A stretch of 41,684 bases of DNA from Candidatus Nanopelagicales bacterium (GCA_023260395.1 JALQVI010000007.1:1-41684); one strand, 5' to 3'; positions 1 through 9,165 are shown, numbered from the stretch's first letter. Translations and numbers: made by a program. The notes: generated by a model not told the origin, from the sequence alone.

Positions 1-200
1 TTCCAGTAATCGCTACCAATCGGCATTTCCTCGTCTGAATGTTGCACCCACACGACAGGAACATTTTGCTCACGTGCCTTGCTGACAACTTGTGCAATGT
101 TTCCAACAATGCGATCGCGATCAAAGGCATCCCAGACAACACCGTTTTGCACGTCAATGACGACTAGGGCTTTGTTCGGTCGATTTGCGAAAGTTGTCAT
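1..200 (-). CDS. Isochorismatase-like cysteine hydrolase (N-terminal part)
   Basis: Only the first 66 codons are in the window; the gene runs off the left edge. The frame starts with ATG at 198-200 and reads MTTFANRPNKALVVIDVQNG, followed by a Rossmann-like strand (VPVVWVQHS). The ALVVIDVQNG strand with its Asp is the hallmark N-terminus of the isochorismatase/nicotinamidase superfamily, where that Asp belongs to the Asp-Lys-Cys catalytic triad. The Lys and Cys would lie outside the window, so catalytic competence and substrate cannot be judged. It lies 30 bp downstream of, and in the same direction as, the large membrane-protein gene, so co-transcription is possible. No good Shine-Dalgarno sequence is seen before the ATG. 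Confidence 0.8.
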   Translation of the reverse strand, partial: MTTFANRPNKALVVIDVQNGVVWDAFDRDRIVGNIAQVVSKAREQNVPVVWVQHSDEEMPIGSDYW

Positions 201-201
201 A

Positions 202-215
202 CGGTAAAAATACCG
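202..215. other. Small inverted repeat between two minus-strand genes
   Basis: CGGTA and TACCG flank an AAAA loop, just upstream of the hydrolase start and just after the stop codon of the membrane-protein gene. The 5-bp stem is too weak for a confident terminator; it may be an operator half or chance. Confidence 0.25.
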
Positions 216-230
216 CAACTTCTCTAGCTG

Positions 231-2327
231 CTACTTATCAAATGCCGAAGTTCGTCCACACCAAACCCAGATACGTCCATCTGACTTGGATACTTTCTTT
301 TGCGGTTCGGTATAACCGAGTTTCTTGAAAGTAGGAATCTGCTTCTTCTGCTCTTTAGCGATACACACAACATTTACCCGTACCCGATTGAGGTCGAGTG
401 CAAGTTGTGCATCCGTGAGCAATGGCTTCTTCGTCAAGTTGCCGACGTACAAACTCAAATCAACGCGTTCTTGCGCGAATCCATCTTTGAATCCATTAGT
501 TGCGTGTTCGACATAGACCGGACGTAATCCAACAGTGTAGAAGTTTGTCGTTTGGGTGTTGATTGAAGCGCTGATTCCGTTTCGCGCGAGCACCGTATCA
601 CCAGGTTTCGCAACCTTTGCTAGCGCTTTTTCAGTTTGCGCGTACCCAAAACCAACTCGATAGGCACCCGGTTTCGACAAGTCTGCGCTGACAAGAGATC
701 CTGGAGCAATCTTCCACGGCGGCGTACCCAATGTCATCGGTAGAACGGCAAGGAGTGCAATCCAGGTTACTGCTACACCAGCACGGACGTTGTTGTTGGC
801 TTTGGCCAACCAGATGCCGTCATACAACGTCGACGCCGTGGCACCAATGAGAAGTGGGATTGGCACGAGCCAGATATAACGCCAAGCAATAGGCGCTGAA
901 CCCGTGAGTGTCATGTACACCTTCAGCACAACTGGCGTACTGATTAGGCCCCACGCTGCGAAGTTCAGCGCAACTACTTCGCGTGAGAACTTTCCACGCA
1001 AGGCAATCCAACCCAAGACTGCTGCAATCGCGAAGAGCGCTGAATGCCATGCAGGACCGGAAAGTTTGGTAAGTAAGTCATATGACTGTGGCATCGCGTC
1101 GTGAGTTGTGTATTTCGCATTGCGGATGCCTACGCCAAAGCCACGACCCAAGGCACTGACAGACGCTGTGTTTGATGCATCAAGCATGCGCTTGAAAAGA
1201 AGAGCGCAAGTCACGAGATACGCAATCGAAATCGTGCTTGCGGCAATCTGATGTCGACTGCGATTCACACAAGCTAAAACGAGAGCGACACCAAGCATCG
1301 GTAACCCGATGATGAAAACGGTTGTCGAAGCACCGAGTGACGCCACAACTACCGCAACGAGTAGCACGGCATCAGAAAAGTTCTTCGAACGCAACAATCG
1401 AATGATGGTCAAGAGCAAAAGCGGAATGAGGACCGCAAGGAAGAATGACTTTCCCTGCCAAATACGCGGTCCTTGGTAAGCACCAAAAGTGAAACCCTGG
1501 ACACCATCAAAAATGAGAAATACCGTCGAAGCAACGAGTGCTAAGTTCGCATGACGAATTCCCATGGCTTCCATGAGCAAACTCAGAACATAAATTGACA
1601 GCGCGGTCGCAAGTGGCACAAACACCACGTAAAGAAGCAACGTCGGATGCACATGGATGAATCGAGCAAAGACTCCCCACAAGACTTCCCACGAAGACAT
1701 GCGCGCGTAGCCAGTGAAATATTGATCGCTCAAAACAGTGTCTCGCACGGGAATGATGCCGTGGTCATAGATGTACGTGGAGAGATTCACATAGTAGAAG
1801 TCATCAGTGCTAGTTCGATACGTCATTGAGGCAAGAAGTGCAGCTACGAATGCACATCCTGCAAGCACTGTTGAATTCACAGTTTCCGTAATGGACTTCA
1901 ATGATGGTGCAGCATTATTTTCTGCAGGCAAGCCTTGGGCGTAGAAAAAACCTGCCACACCACCAGCAGCAACTAAAACAGCGACAACTTTTGCTACTAA
2001 GAACAAATGGTTCCCGTGTGGCATGGATTTGAGAATGACTGCAATTGCACCTGCGGCTAATGCGATGAGCCCAAAATATTTTTTATGCTGATGCGAAATC
2101 TCAAAGGATTCAAAGTTCGATTCAGATGACGTTCGAATTTTTCGGTAACCAAACGCGCACGCAATTACCAGCGCAATCCATACCAGCCCAACAATAGTTG
2201 CGTTACGAGTGAAGTTGCGTGTGATTTGATCGGCGAGGGTTCCAGATACTAACGCGATGAGAAAACCAACAAGCGTCCCTTGCAGAATTCGTCGAGGCAT
2301 TGAACTTTGGGCGCTATCTGCAATCAC
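231..2327 (-). CDS. Large multi-pass membrane protein, possible GT-C-type glycosyltransferase
   Basis: The 698-residue product is mostly hydrophobic helices (roughly a dozen membrane segments) and ends in a soluble domain of about 150 residues. After the first helices there is a conserved-looking acidic loop, STDDFYYVNLSTY, followed by a helix-rich core with WEVLW and GVQGFTFGAYQGPRIWQGK. An acidic pair in the first large extracytoplasmic loop is characteristic of GT-C glycosyltransferases, which use polyprenyl-phosphate sugars, and the layout resembles uncharacterised actinobacterial membrane families such as DUF6077. Both statements are resemblance only. The frame opens with GTG at 2327; an ATG nine codons in (2300) is an alternative, and neither has a strong ribosome-binding site. 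An envelope role fits the rest of the window but is inferred. Confidence 0.7.
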   Translation of the reverse strand: MIADSAQSSMPRRILQGTLVGFLIALVSGTLADQITRNFTRNATIVGLVWIALVIACAFGYRKIRTSSESNFESFEISHQHKKYFGLIALAAGAIAVILKSMPHGNHLFLVAKVVAVLVAAGGVAGFFYAQGLPAENNAAPSLKSITETVNSTVLAGCAFVAALLASMTYRTSTDDFYYVNLSTYIYDHGIIPVRDTVLSDQYFTGYARMSSWEVLWGVFARFIHVHPTLLLYVVFVPLATALSIYVLSLLMEAMGIRHANLALVASTVFLIFDGVQGFTFGAYQGPRIWQGKSFFLAVLIPLLLLTIIRLLRSKNFSDAVLLVAVVVASLGASTTVFIIGLPMLGVALVLACVNRSRHQIAASTISIAYLVTCALLFKRMLDASNTASVSALGRGFGVGIRNAKYTTHDAMPQSYDLLTKLSGPAWHSALFAIAAVLGWIALRGKFSREVVALNFAAWGLISTPVVLKVYMTLTGSAPIAWRYIWLVPIPLLIGATASTLYDGIWLAKANNNVRAGVAVTWIALLAVLPMTLGTPPWKIAPGSLVSADLSKPGAYRVGFGYAQTEKALAKVAKPGDTVLARNGISASINTQTTNFYTVGLRPVYVEHATNGFKDGFAQERVDLSLYVGNLTKKPLLTDAQLALDLNRVRVNVVCIAKEQKKQIPTFKKLGYTEPQKKVSKSDGRIWVWCGRTSAFDK

Positions 2328-2423
2328 TTTTCAATACTAAATGTGCTCACTCAAATAGCCGGCATGATTGTCGTGTCCGCAATCGTGCGAAATCAATCCC
2401 CTATCCAAGAGTAGAGTCCGAAC

Positions 2424-2894
2424 ATGGGATCAAAAGTATCAATTACCCCAACAAAACTTTACGGGCTTCAGCGCGTAGGGCCCTCATCATTTAACGATGT
2501 AGAAAACAGCGGTGCAGAATTCAGTAAAGAATTATGGCTCGAATTCATTGGAGCACTCATCAATAAAGACATACCGTTTGATGGCGACCTCTATGGAATT
2601 AGTTGGCCGGCTGATACCAACACACCGCCACAAGAAGTTTTCTATTTTTGTGGCCTTGAAAGTCAAACACCGATTGATGGATTCGATGAGCTTGAGCTCA
2701 CCGGTGGAAACTACCTTGAAGTTGCTTGCGATGTTCCAGCTGAATCTATCGACAGTGCTTTTCACCAGGCCTACATGGTCGACATGCCCGCTTCGGGTTT
2801 ACAAGGACGCGATGGTCAACATATCGAGATTTACGGCGATGAGTACGACCCGAATTCGGACCGGGCTCGATTCAGAATCTTAATTCCAATTAAG

Positions 2895-2897
<3 letters not shown>
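2424..2897 (+). CDS. Stand-alone GyrI-like / AraC effector-binding domain protein
   Basis: This 157-residue soluble protein has the pattern of the GyrI-like small-molecule-binding superfamily (SHS2 tandem): an N-terminal strand with YGLQRVGPSSFNDV, a helix LWLEFIGAL, the loop DLYGISWPAD, then FYFCGLES, and the typical C-terminal ending EIYGDEYDPNSDRARFRILIPI. In transcription factors such as BmrR, Rob and SoxS-related proteins this domain senses hydrophobic or cationic ligands. Here there is no DNA-binding part, so a ligand sequestration, cofactor or hydrolase-like role is possible but unproven. Its TAG stop (2895-2897) lies within the 3' end of tRNA-Lys encoded on the opposite strand. The start ATG at 2424 lacks a strong Shine-Dalgarno. 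Confidence 0.75.
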
Positions 2898-2967
<70 letters not shown>

Positions 2968-3005
2968 GCTTAGCAGCTGAAGCCGCTGAGAACATAGCCT
3001 ACCGA

Positions 3006-3020
3006 GACTCACCTTGAGTC
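3006..3020. promoter_or_regulatory. 15-bp dyad between divergent tRNA-Lys and membrane-protein genes
   Basis: GACTCA and TGAGTC form a perfect 6-bp inverted repeat with a 3-bp spacer. It lies in the region that must hold promoters for the tRNA (minus) and possibly for the plus-strand gene at 3121. It could be an operator; no convincing promoter hexamers were identified around it. Confidence 0.3.
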
Positions 3021-3120
3021 CCAAAACCCACCTATTGCAACGCTCACCAGTCGTCTTTGCTTTTCCTTTAGAATCAGGTATCCGCTGAACCCACGGTAGA
3101 GAAATAACTGGAGCCATTCC

Positions 3121-4323
3121 ATGAGTACAAACCAATCACGTGCCATCACAATCCTTTCGCGCATCGCGCTAATCCTGGGTGGCATCAGCCTTTCAGTTGG
3201 CGTACTAGCCGGAACGCTTAACAAGAACTTCCTCAATGGCCCAACTTTGGTTCAGCACGTTGAAAGCATCCGTACGGATCCAGCAGTAACATCCGCATTA
3301 GCCAACACATTGACCGACAAGGTTCTTGAAAAAGCACCGAACCTTGAACCAGCTCGTCCGATCATTCATCAAGTGGCCGACTCCATTGTCACGAGTGACG
3401 CGCTTCGTCCGGTTATCAAAAACATTTTGCGCCAAGTTCACGTTGCGCTGACGACCGGCAAGCAACTCTCAGTTGAATACGGAGATGTGGCTAGCAACGT
3501 CATCACGACGGTTAATAAGTTCTTCCCGAACGCTAACATTCCCTCGGTCACAGAACTCAAGGCTCAAATTCCAACAGATGGCGTTATCGGCACCATCATG
3601 AAAATTCAAGTCATTCTTAAGGCAGCAAACACACTTGCTACTGCCCTACCGATTGCAGCAATCGTGTTCTTCATTCTGTTTGTTGCAATTTCCAAGAACC
3701 GCAACAAAGCTGTTGGCCGCATTGGTCTTGCTGTCTTCGGCGCCGGCCTTTCACTCGCAGTACTCACCGGCCTACTCTGGGCTGGTGTCCTATTCGTTGG
3801 TCGCAATCCTGAGATTGCTCCGTTCTCGACTGCTATCTGGGACGAGTTCCTGCCAACCTTCATCACGCCTGCTGTGCTCTTGATGTTTGCTGGCGCAATC
3901 TGGACTGCTGTTCTTGGTGGTGTACTTCCAAACCTCGACATCATCGAATACACCAAGCGCACTTGGGCAAAGTTGTGGGCACGTCCAACGACAGCACTGG
4001 GTACAACCGGTCGCGGCTTGCTTGTATTGGCCGTAGGCATTGCCGTATTCCAATACCCACTTGCCGCAGTTCGCACAGTCGTGATTTTCGCCGCGCTCCT
4101 ACTGATCATCATTGGCGTATTCGAACTCAACCGTTTGATCGAACGCAATGGTGAAGCATCCGTTGATTCAACGGATGCAACAGCACTATGGATTGTTCCA
4201 GCGCTTGCCATTGCAACGCTCGTGGGTGTTATTGGTTACCTCATGTTGAACGCAACCGCTAAGTCCACCGAAGCATCCAGCTTTTCCTCGATCACTTCGG
4301 TACAGATTGGGCAACAGCTCTAA
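3121..4323 (+). CDS. Actinobacterial-type integral membrane protein of unknown function
   Basis: The 400-residue protein begins with an uncleaved-looking signal anchor (about residues 9-31), followed by an extracytoplasmic region of about 140 residues rich in polar and charged helices, then about six hydrophobic segments from residue 170 to 380 separated by short loops, and a short Ser-rich tail. I do not recognise the family. The layout (one anchor, an outside domain, then a helical bundle) resembles uncharacterised membrane proteins common in Actinobacteria. GGAG lies 7 bases upstream of the ATG, which supports this start. It is followed 59 bp later by the acyltransferase gene on the same strand, with a stem-loop in the gap. 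Confidence 0.7.
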   Translation: MSTNQSRAITILSRIALILGGISLSVGVLAGTLNKNFLNGPTLVQHVESIRTDPAVTSALANTLTDKVLEKAPNLEPARPIIHQVADSIVTSDALRPVIKNILRQVHVALTTGKQLSVEYGDVASNVITTVNKFFPNANIPSVTELKAQIPTDGVIGTIMKIQVILKAANTLATALPIAAIVFFILFVAISKNRNKAVGRIGLAVFGAGLSLAVLTGLLWAGVLFVGRNPEIAPFSTAIWDEFLPTFITPAVLLMFAGAIWTAVLGGVLPNLDIIEYTKRTWAKLWARPTTALGTTGRGLLVLAVGIAVFQYPLAAVRTVVIFAALLLIIIGVFELNRLIERNGEASVDSTDATALWIVPALAIATLVGVIGYLMLNATAKSTEASSFSSITSVQIGQQL

Positions 4324-4330
4324 TTGGCAT

Positions 4331-4366
4331 GTGCCTTGACGATAATCTGATGTAACGCCAAGGCAC
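4331..4366 (+). other. Intercistronic stem-loop
   Basis: GTGCCTTG (4331-4338) and CAAGGCAC (4359-4366) form a perfect 8-bp stem around a 20-base loop, between the membrane-protein gene and the acyltransferase gene. No T-run follows on the plus strand, so it is not a standard intrinsic terminator; it could stabilise the upstream mRNA, terminate weakly or act as an operator. Confidence 0.5.
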
Positions 4367-4382
4367 GAAGTAGGTAATAGCA

Positions 4383-5507
4383 ATGGCTCAACCTTCCGCA
4401 CCACACAGATTTGTACTACTTGATGGTCTGCGTGGATTGGCCGCTATTGGCATTCTTGCCTTCCACGTTGCACGTGACGGCTCGCCCGTGTGGGTGCTTG
4501 ATCCGCTGTACTTGCTCGTGGATTTCTTTTTTGTCCTTTCAGGCTTTGTATTGTTACCAAGCTTGCCGCGTACTTTTTCGAACTTTGGCAGAGAATCATT
4601 CATTTTCATTGTGAAACGAATTTTTCGCTTGTGGCCAATGGTCGTTAGCGTCATTGCATTTTCTGCACTCGCCTATCACTTCACGGTTTGGGACACACAT
4701 CGACAGGGCAACGGATTCAATTACGACGTCACAAGAAACACACATAATTACATTGCCGCATTACTGTTACTGCAAATGTGGGTTCCAAAAGCTCTTCTGC
4801 TCGTTACTCCCCTGTGGTCATTATCCGCAGAATGGTTTGCCAACATTGCCTACATTCCACTTGCACCAATTAAGCGAACGCTTGGCATCGTTGCTGGAAT
4901 CCTGGCCGGTTATTACCTATTCCACCAAGGCTTAAATCATGACACCAAGTGGATTGAATTTGTCGGCCCAATTCGAGGTAAAGAAGCTTTTGGTCGGGCC
5001 ATGATTGGTTTCGGTTTTGGACTGATCATGCGCATGATTGCAGATCGAACTAATCGATGGATGACAAACCCTGCATGGCTCATAATTTCGCTGTGGCTCG
5101 TGTGGTGGCTATACAACCAACATAGCGACCGCGGTTACAACACGATTTACTTCGCTGCACCAGTATTTGCGCTCTTGGTTCTGCAGGCATCGCAAGTTTC
5201 TATTTCCCATGAGAGCCTGCTTGGCAAACTAATGCTCAAGCTCGGCGCATGGTCTTTTGGAATCTATGCATTCCATCGCATTGTGATGGACCTATGGAAC
5301 TACGTCACCGCTGCCCCACTGCATTGGTACAGCACGCCGATCTACATGGCGCCAAACAAAGTGTGGCATCGCTACATGTGGGAAAAGGGCATCACTGTCA
5401 CGTTGATTTCTGTCGCACTCACTATCGCGACTGCAAAATTCATTGAAGGTCCCTTACAACGACGTGGCGAAAAGCTGGTTCAGCGAATTAACGCACCAAG
5501 CAAATAA
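4383..5507 (+). CDS. Acyltransferase family 3 membrane protein (OafA/YrhL-like)
   Basis: Acyltransferase-3 enzymes are integral membrane proteins that move acetyl or other acyl groups onto extracytoplasmic sugars of polysaccharides, peptidoglycan or glycolipids. The N-terminus shows the family signature FVLLDGLRGLAAIGILAFHV, with the conserved Arg17 and His28, followed by LLVDFFFVLSGFVLL around residues 45-59. About ten hydrophobic segments follow. At 374 residues it is the simple form without a C-terminal SGNH esterase domain. The product probably decorates an envelope glycopolymer; the acceptor is not evident from neighbours. AGGTAAT lies just upstream of the ATG. The gene converges with the alpha-glucosidase gene and shares a bidirectional terminator with it. 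Confidence 0.88.
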   Translation: MAQPSAPHRFVLLDGLRGLAAIGILAFHVARDGSPVWVLDPLYLLVDFFFVLSGFVLLPSLPRTFSNFGRESFIFIVKRIFRLWPMVVSVIAFSALAYHFTVWDTHRQGNGFNYDVTRNTHNYIAALLLLQMWVPKALLLVTPLWSLSAEWFANIAYIPLAPIKRTLGIVAGILAGYYLFHQGLNHDTKWIEFVGPIRGKEAFGRAMIGFGFGLIMRMIADRTNRWMTNPAWLIISLWLVWWLYNQHSDRGYNTIYFAAPVFALLVLQASQVSISHESLLGKLMLKLGAWSFGIYAFHRIVMDLWNYVTAAPLHWYSTPIYMAPNKVWHRYMWEKGITVTLISVALTIATAKFIEGPLQRRGEKLVQRINAPSK

Positions 5508-5538
5508 ATTGAGGCGACCCAAACGGACCGCCTCAATT
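5507..5538. terminator. Bidirectional hairpin terminator between convergent genes
   Basis: AATTGAGGCG (5507-5516) pairs perfectly with CGCCTCAATT (5529-5538) around a 12-base loop. The AATT arms give short A/T flanks on both strands, so it can serve both the acyltransferase gene (plus) and the alpha-glucosidase operon (minus). Confidence 0.75.
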
Positions 5539-5550
5539 GTGAATCGTTAG

Positions 5551-7203
5551 TTACTTAGCCAAGAACCACGCCGTTGCGTTTCCTGGAAGCATGCCATCAA
5601 CGAGCGGTGTACTCGTCAAAATAACTTCGCCCTTCGGCATCTTGACTGGCTTGTCACCGAAGTTAGTAATCGAATGCCAACCGTTTGGTCGCTTGAAGTG
5701 CAAGACGTTGCGATTCCACGAGCGAACCCATTCGTACTTTTCAACGTCAAGCAATTTCTTACGCAGACGCAAAGCTTTGCGGTAAAGATTCAATGTTGAA
5801 TCTTCATCTGCTTCTTCAACTTCCACGGCGTACTCGGCAAACCATTCTGGCTGCGGCAAGTGAGCGCCACCTGGACCAAAACCGAACGATGAACCTTCGG
5901 CAGTCCATGGCAGTGGCACGCGGCAACCATCACGCGTTGCCTTTTCACCGAGACTACGGAACCACTGTGGATCTTGCATTTGGTCGGCTGGGATACCGAA
6001 TACTTCATGCAGGCCAAGCTCTTCGCCCTGGTACAGATAGGTCGAACCTGGTAGCGCCAGTTCAAGCATCACAGCTGCGCGAGCACGATCAATGCCTTTT
6101 TGAATGTCGATTTGAGGCAGCGAGTTGCCTTTGCTCTTGCTGTGCTGCCATTTGTAAAGGTCGAAACCTTCGGCAACGCCATACTTTGTTGCATGACGAA
6201 TGTTGTCATGGTTTGACAACACCCATGTCGTAGACGACCCAGAGCGCTCGGCAGCCGCCAAGTTGTATGTAATCGTCTTCTTAAACTGCTTTGGATTCCA
6301 GGGCTGAACTAGTAAGTCGAAATTAAATGACTGACCCAACCCCTCGGCACTTGCATATGCTGGACGGCGATGAGCATGAACCCAGGCTTCAGCAACAGCC
6401 ACCCGCGGTGGGTCATACTGGTCAAAGACTTGGCGCCACGTCTTGTACACCTCGTGCACTTCATCACGGTCGAACAAATCGTCCGTGCCATCAGTTTTCA
6501 TAACTTCGAGGTCGTATGAATCGCGCTCTGGAAGGTGTCCATCAGCGAGGTCCTTGATCAAAGCATGCGCCACGTCAACGCGGTAACCATCGACACCACG
6601 ATCAGACCAGAACTTCAAAGTCTTTAAAAAGTCATCGCGAACTTCCTGGTTGCCCCAGTTAAAGTCAGGCTGCTCTTTGGCGAACAAGTGCATGTACCAC
6701 TGGCCGTCTTCGACACGGGTCCAGCCTTCGGGCCCAAAGTGACTCGCCAACTTGGAAGGTGGCAATTCACCGTTCTCGCCCTTGCCTTCGCGGAAGATGT
6801 AGCGATCACGTTCAGCTGAGCCGCGACCGGCCTTCAGCGCTGCCTGGAACCATTCGTGCTGATCTGATGAATGGTTAGGGACGATGTCAACGAAAATACG
6901 TATGCCGTGAGCATGCAAAGCTTCGGTCATGCGATCGAATTCTTCGAGAGTGCCGATACGAGGATCAACATTGCGATAATCGGCTACGTCGTAACCACCA
7001 TCGGCAAGTTCAGATGGGTAAAACGGGCTCAGCCACACAGCATCAATTCCTAGGGATGCCAAGTATGGAACACGATCGATAATGCCGGCGAAGTCACCGA
7101 TGCCATCGCCATTCAAATCAGCAAAGCTGCGTGGATAGATCTGGTACACCACTGCTTGGCGCCACCAGTCTGCTGGACCGCGAAGGAAAGTGTTTTCACC
7201 CAT
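5551..7203 (-). CDS. aglA: Alpha-glucosidase, glycoside hydrolase family 13
   Basis: The enzyme hydrolyses alpha-glucosidic bonds of small sugars taken up by the adjoining ABC system (maltose, trehalose, sucrose or isomaltose type; the exact specificity is not visible). All GH13 regions are present: the N-terminal WWRQAVVYQIYPRSF; region I DIVPNHSS (106-113); region II DGYRVDVAH with the nucleophile Asp210; region III AVAEAW with acid/base Glu272; and region IV LSNHD with transition-state stabiliser Asp333. There is no signal peptide, so it is cytoplasmic. The length of 550 residues is normal for the oligo-1,6-glucosidase/alpha-glucosidase subgroup. The ATG at 7203 is preceded by AAGGG. It is the last gene of the operon, 87 bp after the permease. 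The symbol follows common usage for this context and is the less certain part. Confidence 0.93.
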   Translation of the reverse strand: MGENTFLRGPADWWRQAVVYQIYPRSFADLNGDGIGDFAGIIDRVPYLASLGIDAVWLSPFYPSELADGGYDVADYRNVDPRIGTLEEFDRMTEALHAHGIRIFVDIVPNHSSDQHEWFQAALKAGRGSAERDRYIFREGKGENGELPPSKLASHFGPEGWTRVEDGQWYMHLFAKEQPDFNWGNQEVRDDFLKTLKFWSDRGVDGYRVDVAHALIKDLADGHLPERDSYDLEVMKTDGTDDLFDRDEVHEVYKTWRQVFDQYDPPRVAVAEAWVHAHRRPAYASAEGLGQSFNFDLLVQPWNPKQFKKTITYNLAAAERSGSSTTWVLSNHDNIRHATKYGVAEGFDLYKWQHSKSKGNSLPQIDIQKGIDRARAAVMLELALPGSTYLYQGEELGLHEVFGIPADQMQDPQWFRSLGEKATRDGCRVPLPWTAEGSSFGFGPGGAHLPQPEWFAEYAVEVEEADEDSTLNLYRKALRLRKKLLDVEKYEWVRSWNRNVLHFKRPNGWHSITNFGDKPVKMPKGEVILTSTPLVDGMLPGNATAWFLAK

Positions 7204-7268
7204 AGTTAATAGACCCTTTAAGTTGTGTGGGAAATTCCAACAAAATTGTTATGGCGACGCTGCCAACG

Positions 7269-7285
7269 AAAGGCCAATGGCCTTT
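7269..7285 (-). other. Intercistronic hairpin before the alpha-glucosidase gene
   Basis: AAAGGCC and GGCCTTT form a perfect 7-bp stem with a 3-base loop just downstream of the permease stop codon. There is no T-run after it on the minus strand; it may be an RNA-processing or stability element within the operon. Confidence 0.5.
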
Positions 7286-7290
7286 ACGTT

Positions 7291-8169
7291 TTACTTTACG
7301 GCACCCATGGTCACGCCACGCATCAACGTGCGCTGGAAGACCAAGAAGAACAAAATTGAAGGCAATGCGCCGAGCAACGCGGCCGCAGCACGAGCCGTCG
7401 GCTCGCTTGTCCATTGACCAGTTGTGTATGCCATCGACAACGCCACTGTTTGGTTGTCGTTTGATGGCAACAAGACCAGCGGAATCAGGAACTCGTTCCA
7501 GTCCCAAATGAACAGGAATGTTGCAAGCACCAACAACGTCGGTGTCAACAGCGGAAGCACGATACGCCACAAAATCTTGAAACTACCGGCACCATCAATC
7601 TTTGCTGCTTCCAAAATTTCTTCTGGGAACTCAGCGAGTACCGAAGACAACAGATATGTTCCAAAGGCACTCTGCAACACACCGAAGATGATGACGATGG
7701 ACCACAAGTTGTCGTACAAGTGAATCTTTTTGGCTGCGATGTACAGCGGGTACACCAAAGCTTCTTGTGGAATGGTGAAAGCGATCATGAACAGCGCGAG
7801 GATCCACGTGCGGCCACGGACCTTGCCAATTCCAATTGCGTAAGCAGACATGAAGCTCAATGCAACGGTGATGAGTGGTGCCCAAACACTAACGATGATC
7901 GAGTTCGTGAGCTTTTTGCTGAAGTTCACATCAGACCAGAACTTGGTGATATGACTCAACGTTGGATGCTGTGGCAATGCCAATACGCCATTGTTAACAA
8001 ACTCTGCCTGTGGCTTTACCGCATTGATGATTGCCATCCAGAACGGAAATAGCCAGAACACAACAACAATCGCCAAGACCGCGAAGATAACCCATGATGC
8101 GAATGTCTTTTTCTTGAGTTCCACCTTGTCGGAGGCGTGAATCTGCGGTGCTTCAACTTCTGCGCTCAT
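7291..8169 (-). CDS. Sugar ABC transporter permease, MalG/AglG type
   Basis: This is the second membrane subunit of a CUT1-family carbohydrate importer. The 292-residue protein has an N-terminal cytoplasmic tail, a membrane segment near residues 27-50 and five more helices. The EAA loop that docks on the ATPase is clear around residue 185: EEILEAAKIDGAGSFKILWR. The start ATG overlaps the TGA stop of the upstream permease (ATGA, 8166-8169), indicating translational coupling. No ATPase gene is present in the operon, so the complex probably uses a shared MsiK-like ATPase encoded elsewhere, as is usual in Actinobacteria (inference). Confidence 0.93.
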   Translation of the reverse strand: MSAEVEAPQIHASDKVELKKKTFASWVIFAVLAIVVVFWLFPFWMAIINAVKPQAEFVNNGVLALPQHPTLSHITKFWSDVNFSKKLTNSIIVSVWAPLITVALSFMSAYAIGIGKVRGRTWILALFMIAFTIPQEALVYPLYIAAKKIHLYDNLWSIVIIFGVLQSAFGTYLLSSVLAEFPEEILEAAKIDGAGSFKILWRIVLPLLTPTLLVLATFLFIWDWNEFLIPLVLLPSNDNQTVALSMAYTTGQWTSEPTARAAAALLGALPSILFFLVFQRTLMRGVTMGAVK

Positions 8170-9131
8170 CGCTTGTTAGCTCCTGCCTGCTGACGATTCT
8201 GAATGTTCAAAATAATGACGGCCATGATGGTCAAAATGACGGCGAGCACTGTTGCAACCGCGGCACCGTAACCAACTTTGGTCGTTGTGAAGAAATGGAA
8301 GTACGAGAAGAACGCCGGCACTTGAGTTGCAGTACCAGGTCCGCCACCAGTCATGACGTAGACCGGTGCGAACACCTTCAACGCAGCAACTGTGGTGGTT
8401 AGCAACACAACGCTGATTTCAGGTCCAAGTTGAGCCCAGGTGATAACGCGGAATCGCTGGAACCATGAAGCGCCATCAATCTGTGCAGCTTCATGCAGCG
8501 AAGGATCAAGGCGGGACATACCCGACATGAAGATGACGATTGTGTAGCCAATTTGAATCCAGACCATGATGACCGAGAGCGAAATGATTGCGGTCTTTTC
8601 ACCACCGAGCCAGTCGAGCGCATAACGCTCCAGACCGATTCTCGTTAAGAAAGTATTAATAACACCCGAGGTTGGCTGCAACAACCAGGCCCACATGATG
8701 CCGGTGATAGTCAACGGAACAATCTGCGGCATGTACAAACCAGCGCGCATGTACGCCGCGCTCTTGTTGCCAAATCGTGGCGCGATGTAATCAAAGAGCA
8801 ACGCCGCAATAAATACACCAAGGAACGTTGGGATGATTGACATCGCAACGATGAAGTAGAAGGCGTGAACGAAGGATTCCCAAAAGACTTGGTCATGCAT
8901 AAGTTTTTGATAGTTCTGCATGCCCACCCAATGCGGGTGGCCAAGGCCGTTCCATTTCGTAAAAGAAATGTAGATGTTGTAGAAGAACGCGCCACCAACT
9001 ACAACAAGGAACGAAATCATGCCAGGGATCAGGTACAAGTAGTAAACCGTGTTACCACTCTTACCGCCGGACTTCTTTTTAGGGGCCACCTTGCTTGGTT
9101 GAGTAACTTCACTGACGTCCACTGCACTCAT
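8166..9131 (-). CDS. Sugar ABC transporter permease, MalF/AglF type
   Basis: First membrane subunit of the CUT1 importer, 321 residues with six predicted helices after a Lys-rich N-terminal tail (residues 15-25). The EAA motif is LHEAAQIDGASWFQRFRVI near residues 207-227. GGAGG lies 5 bases before the ATG, a very good ribosome-binding site, which suggests strong independent initiation after the intercistronic hairpin. It overlaps the second permease by 4 bp. Together with the solute-binding lipoprotein it imports an alpha-glucoside, judging from the GH13 enzyme in the same operon. Confidence 0.93.
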   Translation of the reverse strand: MSAVDVSEVTQPSKVAPKKKSGGKSGNTVYYLYLIPGMISFLVVVGGAFFYNIYISFTKWNGLGHPHWVGMQNYQKLMHDQVFWESFVHAFYFIVAMSIIPTFLGVFIAALLFDYIAPRFGNKSAAYMRAGLYMPQIVPLTITGIMWAWLLQPTSGVINTFLTRIGLERYALDWLGGEKTAIISLSVIMVWIQIGYTIVIFMSGMSRLDPSLHEAAQIDGASWFQRFRVITWAQLGPEISVVLLTTTVAALKVFAPVYVMTGGGPGTATQVPAFFSYFHFFTTTKVGYGAAVATVLAVILTIMAVIILNIQNRQQAGANKR

Positions 9132-9165
9132 GGAATCCTCCTGACTACTTATCTAACTAGAAGAA

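Noticed and set aside
202-215. Small hairpin as a terminator for the 231-2327 gene
   Set aside because: The 5-bp stem with an AAAA loop and no following T-run is too weak to call a terminator.
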